DNA of 64,000 bases from Terebella lapidaria (taxonomy: Eukaryota; Annelida; Polychaeta; Terebellida; Terebellidae), in NCBI GenBank assembly GCA_949152475.1, contig OX424563.1:40558120-40622119 (forward strand), in the 5' to 3' direction. The position numbers and the translations under genes were made by a program. The number at the start of each line of letters is the position of its first letter. The stretch's first letter is position 1. The notes beneath the pieces were generated by a model that searched no databases, was not told the DNA's origin, and was given only the letters and a program-made list of their open reading frames with translations. Shown here one piece after another: positions 60,116-64,000 of this stretch.

Positions 60116-61525
60116 CTCCATCATACGATGGACATGCGATGCTCCACCGTACGATAGACATGTGATGCTCCATTGTACGATGGACATCTGACGCTCCACC
60201 AAACAATGGATATGCGATGCTCCACCGTACGATGGACATGGGACGCTCCACCGTACGATGGACATGCGACGCTCCACTGTATGATGGACATGTGATGCTT
60301 TACTGTACAATGGACACGTTACGCTCAACCGTAAGATGGACATGCGATGCTCCACAGTACGATGGACATGGGACGCTCCATCATACGATGGACATGTGAC
60401 GCTCCACCGTACGATGGACATCTGACGCTCCACCGTGCGATGGACATGCTATGCTCCACCGCACGATGGACATGTGATGCTCCACCGTACGATGGACATG
60501 GGACGCTCCACCGTATAATGGACATGTGACGCTCCACCGTACGATGGACATGTGACGTTCCACCGAATGATGGACATGCGAGGCTCCACCATAAGATGGA
60601 CATGTGACGCTCCACCGTACGATGGACATGGGACGCTCCACCGTACGATGGACATGTGACGCTCAACCGTACGATGGACATGCGAAGCTCCACCGTACGA
60701 TGGACATGCGAAGCTCAAATGTACGATGGACATGTGACGCTCCACCGTACGATGGACATGCGAAGCTCCATCGTATGATGGCCTAGTGACGCTCCATCGT
60801 AAGATGGACATGTGACGTTCCATCGTACGATGGACATGCGATGCTCCACCGTACGATGGACATGGGATGCTCCACTGTACGATGGACATGGGATGCTCCA
60901 CCGTACGATGGACATCTCACGCTCCATCATACGATGGACATGCGATGCTCCACCGTACGATAGACATGTGATGCTCCATTGTACGATGGACATCTGACGC
61001 TCCACCAAACAATGGATATGCGATGCTCCACCGTACGATGGACATGGGACGCTCCACCGTACGATGGACATGTGACGCTCCACCGTATGATGGACATGCG
61101 AGGCTCCACTGTACGATGGACATGTGATGCTCCACCGTACGATGGACATGGGATGCTCCATCATACGATGGACATGTGACGCTCCACCGTACGATGGACA
61201 TGCGACGCTCCACTGCACGATGGACATGCGACGCTCCACTGTACGATGGACATGTGACGCTCCATCGTACGACGGACATGCGACGCTCCATCGTACGATG
61301 AACTAGCGAAGCTCCACCGTAAGAAGGACATGCGACGCTTCATCGTACGATGGACATGTGACGCTCCACCGTATGATGGACATGCGAGGCTCCACCATAC
61401 AATGGACATGCGACGCTCCATCGTACGATGGACATGTGACGCTCCACCGTACGATGGACATGCGTGTCACGTTTTCTAGAGTGGGCTGTACCTCAAAACA
61501 AACACTGATAAATAGTTAGCAAGAT

Positions 61526-61531
61526 TTTATT
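61526..61531 (-). promoter_or_regulatory. Candidate polyadenylation signal AATAAA in the LTR
   Basis: TTTATT on the plus strand reads AATAAA on the element's strand, about 60 bp before the LTR's 3' end. This is the expected place for the end of R. Confidence 0.5.
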
Positions 61532-61682
61532 CACTCACGCTACATTCACACCATATACAACATTCACACAAATAATATCCAGCAGTAATATTCAAAGCCT
61601 TATGGATGACACAGGTAAGTTGGTAACTTTCCAAGCGGTTATAGTCTTTTGAAATGATTCCCAGTTAAATCCACACAGTAGT

Positions 61683-61690
61683 AATATATA
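61683..61690 (-). promoter_or_regulatory. Candidate TATA box of the LTR promoter
   Basis: The minus strand reads TATATTAC-like sequence within CTATATATTAC. It lies about 150 bp upstream of the AATAAA site, a spacing that would leave an R region of roughly 100 nt or more. This is a positional inference; no transcript evidence is available. Confidence 0.4.
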
Positions 61691-61752
61691 GCTCAGTGAC
61701 GTCCAGCGAAGCTCAGGTAAGTATAGCGAGTTCACAAAGGGTTGATTCACCA

Positions 61753-61890
61753 GTCACGTGAGCAGTGTGCGTTGTCACACCAGTAACGTAGAGTTCGAGT
61801 TGTCACGCCAGTAACAGTAACGTAGAGTGCGTGTCGTCACATCAGTAACGTGGAGCTGTCACTATACACCAGTAACACGTGGAGTCAACC
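61753..61890 (-). repeat. Clustered GTCAC repeats in LTR U3
   Basis: On the plus strand GTCAC occurs at 61753, 61774, 61802, 61836 and 61858. Most are followed by a CCAGTAACGTAGAG- or ATCAGTAACGTGGAG-like sequence. The unit spacing varies from 21 to 34 bp, so these are degenerate direct repeats. Their position just upstream of the TATA-like site suggests transcription-factor sites of the U3 enhancer, an inference from position only. CACGTG-type cores occur at 61755 and 61877. Confidence 0.55.
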
Positions 61891-62488
61891 CGAAAGACAA
61901 CCAAGGACATGTCAAGGACATTTAGAGGTCACCTGAAATTACAGCGTTTTTCTTTCGTGAAAATTTAGGTTAAACTATTTACAGCGACAGTAAACGACTA
62001 TAATTATGATTATGCCTGGTATTCTATACCTGTATATAACCAAAATACAACCTGTTCATGAACCCGATAAACCATGTGCTTTTTGACAACAAATCTATGT
62101 CTGGTCAGTTTATTGCTGACCACATAAACAGCTAAATTAATTCTACAGCATTTGTAGATAAACGCCCATAATTGTACAATACTTATACTAAACTTACTTG
62201 TTCCGTGAACATAAAATGAAAATGACAATCTACTGCATTCAGTGTGTAAAAGTATTGCAGCACACACAAGTACAATTTAGGTGATGTGTACACTGTGCTG
62301 TCCACTGGTCAAATGCTACCAGTAAATGTGCTTACATACAACAGAGCCAACCGTTACGCATCAGTGGCTACTGGCCCCTGCTCCTAACTGCGAGCAACAT
62401 CTCAGAACAGGAGGCTACCTGTCCCCAAAAGAGACATTAGAAAATTACCAACAATCATGTACAGTAAAGTATACACCAAATTGTGACA

Positions 62489-62501
62489 CACCCCCACACT
62501 T
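62489..62501 (-). promoter_or_regulatory. Polypurine tract (plus-strand primer site)
   Basis: Read on the element's strand this is AAGTGTGGGGGTG, immediately followed by the LTR start TGTCAC. In LTR retrotransposons such a tract primes second-strand DNA synthesis and lies directly before the 3' LTR. The position and the G-run fit well, although three T residues interrupt it. Confidence 0.65.
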
Positions 62502-62564
62502 CAAGAAATTCATTTCTATATATAATCACAATTTAGGGGTAAATTAACACACATACACACCACC
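62502..62564 (-). other. Short spacer between pol stop and polypurine tract
   Basis: Sixty-three bases, AT-rich, with no open frame. There is no room for an integrase or env gene between pol and the LTR. Confidence 0.7.
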
Positions 62565-64000
62565 TCACACATTCATTCTACTCATATAGTCAGCACCGAC
62601 ATTATCGATACCCTTGATGGCTTCAATGTGAAACGAGTACGGCTGTAAAGCCAATGCCCATCTCATTAATCGGCTGTTTGACATTTTACACCTGTTCAAA
62701 TATACCAATGGCTGATGATCCGTCTGGAGTGTGAATTCCCGACCATAGAGGAAGACCCGGAAATGCCCAACAGCCCAAACCAGAGCCAAGCATTCCTTCT
62801 CTACGGTGGAATATTGCTTTTCCCGTGGAAGTAACTTTTGGCTGGCGTATGCCACCGGCATCAGCATACCGTCAACTTCCTGCAGAAGGACTGCTCCCAC
62901 GGCATTATCAGAGGCATCAGTCTGCAAATAGAACCTTTTATCCAAATTAGGCAATTTCAAAATAGGTTCATTTATCAACATATTTTTGAGGGTGTTGAAT
63001 GACCTCTCTGCAGCCTCATTCCACTGCACTTTATTTGGACATCCCTTCTTCGTCATGTCCGTAAGTGGCACAGCTATCTCTGAAAAATGAGGGATAAATT
63101 TCCTGAAATGTCCCACCAGACCTACAAACGCCCTGACTTGTCGCTTTGTGGCTGGCCTCTCCGCCTTGCGAACTTTGTCGACATTGTCTTCATGTACAGA
63201 GATACAGCCATCACCTACAACATGACTAAGAAAGTTGGTATTAGTTTCTGCTAGAACACATTTACTAGGTCTCAGCGTGAGATTAGCCTGCTTGATTTTG
63301 GACAACAACAGTTCGAGCGCCGTCAAGTGGCTCTCCCATGTAGTGGTATGCAAGAGAATGTCATCAATGTAACTGTCCGTGTTTGGAACATCCTCCAGCA
63401 ACCGACGCACCATACGATTACATGTCGCACTACTGTTCTTGAGTCCAAATGGCATCCTACAGAACACATAGGAACCCTCGGTCGTGGAGAACGCGGTTTT
63501 AGGGATTGACTCTGTGGCAACCGGGATCTGCCAATATCCCTTTGATAGATCCAGTTTGGTGAAGAACTTGTCATCGTGGAGTCTGGCGAAGATGTCTTCT
63601 GCTTTGTTGGCCGGTTCTGTGTCGAAAAGAGTGATTCTGTTCAATCTGCGAAAATCAACACAGAAACGGTTGCTTCCATCTTTTTTTTTAACCAGCACCA
63701 CAGGAGCGGAATATGGCGAATTCGACTTTTGGATTACTCCCATGCGCAGCATTTTATCCACTTCACTACTGATAGTGCTCCTAACCGAGAATGGAACAGA
63801 GTAAGGTTTCACATAGACAGGTTCATTAGTGGTTAAATCAATCGAATGTTCCACTAAATTTGTACATCCAGGAAGATCAGTGAATACATCCCGATACTTA
63901 TGCAAAAGCTCCGCTATCTCTTTTCTCTGCTCCTCTGTCAAACTCTCTCCAACCTGGACATCATACACACTCTCTGTGCTGGACAGGCTACTAGTTGGGA
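62565..64000 (-). CDS. pol: Pol polyprotein, reverse transcriptase and RNase H (N-terminus beyond window)
   Basis: The reverse transcriptase copies element RNA into DNA, and the RNase H degrades the RNA strand. The frame is open to the window edge with no stop. The GTG at 63968 sometimes taken as a start is just an internal valine codon, so I give no start. Numbering from that codon: a RT-leading spacer at 1-60; RT motifs FCVDFRRLN (102-110), LDLSKGYWQ (139-147, catalytic D140), MPFGLKN (172-178) and YIDD (200-203, catalytic DD); the connection domain with FVGLVGHFRKFIPHFS (281-296); RNase H with TDAS (D351), VEKEC (E390), TDHQP (D417) and GADYMSR (D460). All expected catalytic acidic residues are present. 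Mild departures are FLSHVV where FLGHVV is usual, and a Cys in the SATC segment. The protein stops seven residues after the last RNase H motif. No integrase follows, which is unusual for Ty3/gypsy. Confidence 0.92.
   Translation of the reverse strand, partial: PTSSLSSTESVYDVQVGESLTEEQRKEIAELLHKYRDVFTDLPGCTNLVEHSIDLTTNEPVYVKPYSVPFSVRSTISSEVDKMLRMGVIQKSNSPYSAPVVLVKKKDGSNRFCVDFRRLNRITLFDTEPANKAEDIFARLHDDKFFTKLDLSKGYWQIPVATESIPKTAFSTTEGSYVFCRMPFGLKNSSATCNRMVRRLLEDVPNTDSYIDDILLHTTTWESHLTALELLLSKIKQANLTLRPSKCVLAETNTNFLSHVVGDGCISVHEDNVDKVRKAERPATKRQVRAFVGLVGHFRKFIPHFSEIAVPLTDMTKKGCPNKVQWNEAAERSFNTLKNMLINEPILKLPNLDKRFYLQTDASDNAVGAVLLQEVDGMLMPVAYASQKLLPREKQYSTVEKECLALVWAVGHFRVFLYGREFTLQTDHQPLVYLNRCKMSNSRLMRWALALQPYSFHIEAIKGIDNVGADYMSRMNV

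Larger units (their letters stand above)
19211..61464. repeat. 26-bp tandem satellite array, right block (42 kb)
   Basis: Uninterrupted 26-bp monomers in the same orientation up to the LTR at 61465. Composition is a patchwork of recurring variant strings, many of which repeat at long offsets. A few monomers are off length: near 20751 (a truncated GACACCATTACG monomer), 25570 (25 bp), 28109 (25 bp), 33524 (CTCCATGTACG) and 46400 (24 bp), plus clusters near 57000, 57470 and 57530 and their copies near 58770, 59240 and 59300. No transposon, unique DNA or RNA gene is visible anywhere in the block. The last monomer is broken by the LTR insertion after GATGGACATGCG. Confidence 0.97.
61465..62488 (-). 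repeat. 3' long terminal repeat (1,024 bp)
   Basis: On the plus strand the segment starts TGTCAC (61465-61470) and ends GTGACA (62483-62488), a perfect 6-bp inverted repeat with the canonical TG...CA ends. The low-coordinate end abuts satellite. The high-coordinate end abuts a purine-rich tract on the coding strand. Inside, in transcription order, are an unremarkable U3 stretch, a cluster of GTCAC-containing repeats, a TATA-like site and an AATAAA site. Short open frames at 62010-62267 (minus) and 62326-62547 (plus) have no recognisable similarity and are not called. The 5' LTR is outside the window, so identity of the two LTRs cannot be checked here. Confidence 0.85.
61465..64000 (-). mobile_element. 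Ty3/gypsy-type LTR retrotransposon, 3' part
   Basis: Minus-strand retroelement running off the right window edge. In element order it shows pol (RT then RNase H), a stop, a 63-bp gap, a polypurine tract and a 1,024-bp 3' LTR. The LTR end touches a satellite monomer directly, so the element inserted into the array. The candidate target-site sequence is the 4-6 bases ending at 61464 (CATGCG), which should recur beyond the 5' LTR outside the window. Gag, protease, integrase, primer-binding site and 5' LTR are not in view. RT and RNase H look intact, so the insertion may be fairly young. Confidence 0.9.

Noticed and set aside
46..61306. Plus-strand open frames of 60-217 codons with MDMRCSTVRWTCDAPPYD-type repeats
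   Set aside because: Runs of the CATGCGA variant lack the TGA that CATGTGA supplies. They begin and end with monomer variants and have no gene features.
1..61464. CENP-B box or p53-type site in the monomer
   Set aside because: The monomer does not contain the CENP-B core pattern. GGACATGTGA departs from the p53 half-site consensus in its last pyrimidine block.
62010..62547. Two short frames inside the LTR region (62010-62267 minus and 62326-62547 plus)
   Set aside because: They lie in the LTR or cross its end, have no recognisable domain and are no longer than chance allows.
63323..63836. Frames overlapping pol on both strands
   Set aside because: They are shadows of the RT reading frame, which carries all the conserved motifs.
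61465..64000. Endogenous retrovirus with env
   Set aside because: Only 63 bp separate the pol stop from the polypurine tract, so there is no env. The RT and RNase H are of Ty3/gypsy type.

Overview
This window looks like eukaryotic heterochromatin, most likely from an invertebrate animal. I see no conventional cellular gene. About 59 kb of the 64 kb is one tandem satellite with a 26-bp monomer. It runs from base 1, so the array is open on the left, to 61464. Two copies of a 5'-truncated LINE interrupt it (about 13.5-14.6 kb and 18.1-19.2 kb). On the right it is cut by a Ty3/gypsy-type LTR retrotransposon on the minus strand that runs off the window. The animal assignment rests on the retroelement types and is only an inference; mollusc or another marine invertebrate would fit, but the sequence does not decide it.

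Satellite. The majority monomer reads CGATGGACATGYGAYG followed directly by CTCCACCGTA. Roughly 2,280 copies are present. Most common variants are C-to-T or G-to-A changes at CpG steps, which suggests past methylation and deamination. A frequent variant carries a perfect 16-bp palindrome, TCCATCGTACGATGGA. The monomer length is 2 mod 3 and the minus strand of the consensus has no stop in any frame. Very long open frames (up to 1,404 codons) with a 26-residue period therefore arise automatically, and I treat them as by-products of the repeat, not genes.

Higher-order structure. The array is a patchwork of large segmental duplications: a 3,404-bp head-to-tail pair (4877-11528), a roughly 5-kb pair carrying the LINE (about 9.74-19.41 kb), a pair separated by 12.2-13.0 kb (about 24.45-28.42 and 37.42-40.64 kb), a pair separated by about 4.3 kb (41.15-46.87 kb), a pair separated by 4,887 bp (49.33 and 54.22 kb), and shorter ones of 468, about 780, about 1,220 and 1,772 bp. 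Length differences between copies are almost always whole numbers of monomers, as expected for unequal crossover or replication slippage in register. The two LINE copies share both junctions and the same 25-bp duplication and differ at three bases over about 1,075 bp. They are one insertion copied with its surroundings.

Right end. A 1,024-bp LTR (61465-62488) with TGTCAC/GTGACA ends directly abuts a satellite monomer. It is followed by a polypurine tract and, only 76 bp from the LTR, the stop codon of a pol frame encoding reverse transcriptase and RNase H. No integrase lies between RNase H and the LTR. That is either a deletion or the integrase-first domain order described for Gmr1-like Ty3/gypsy elements. 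The rest of the element is outside the window.
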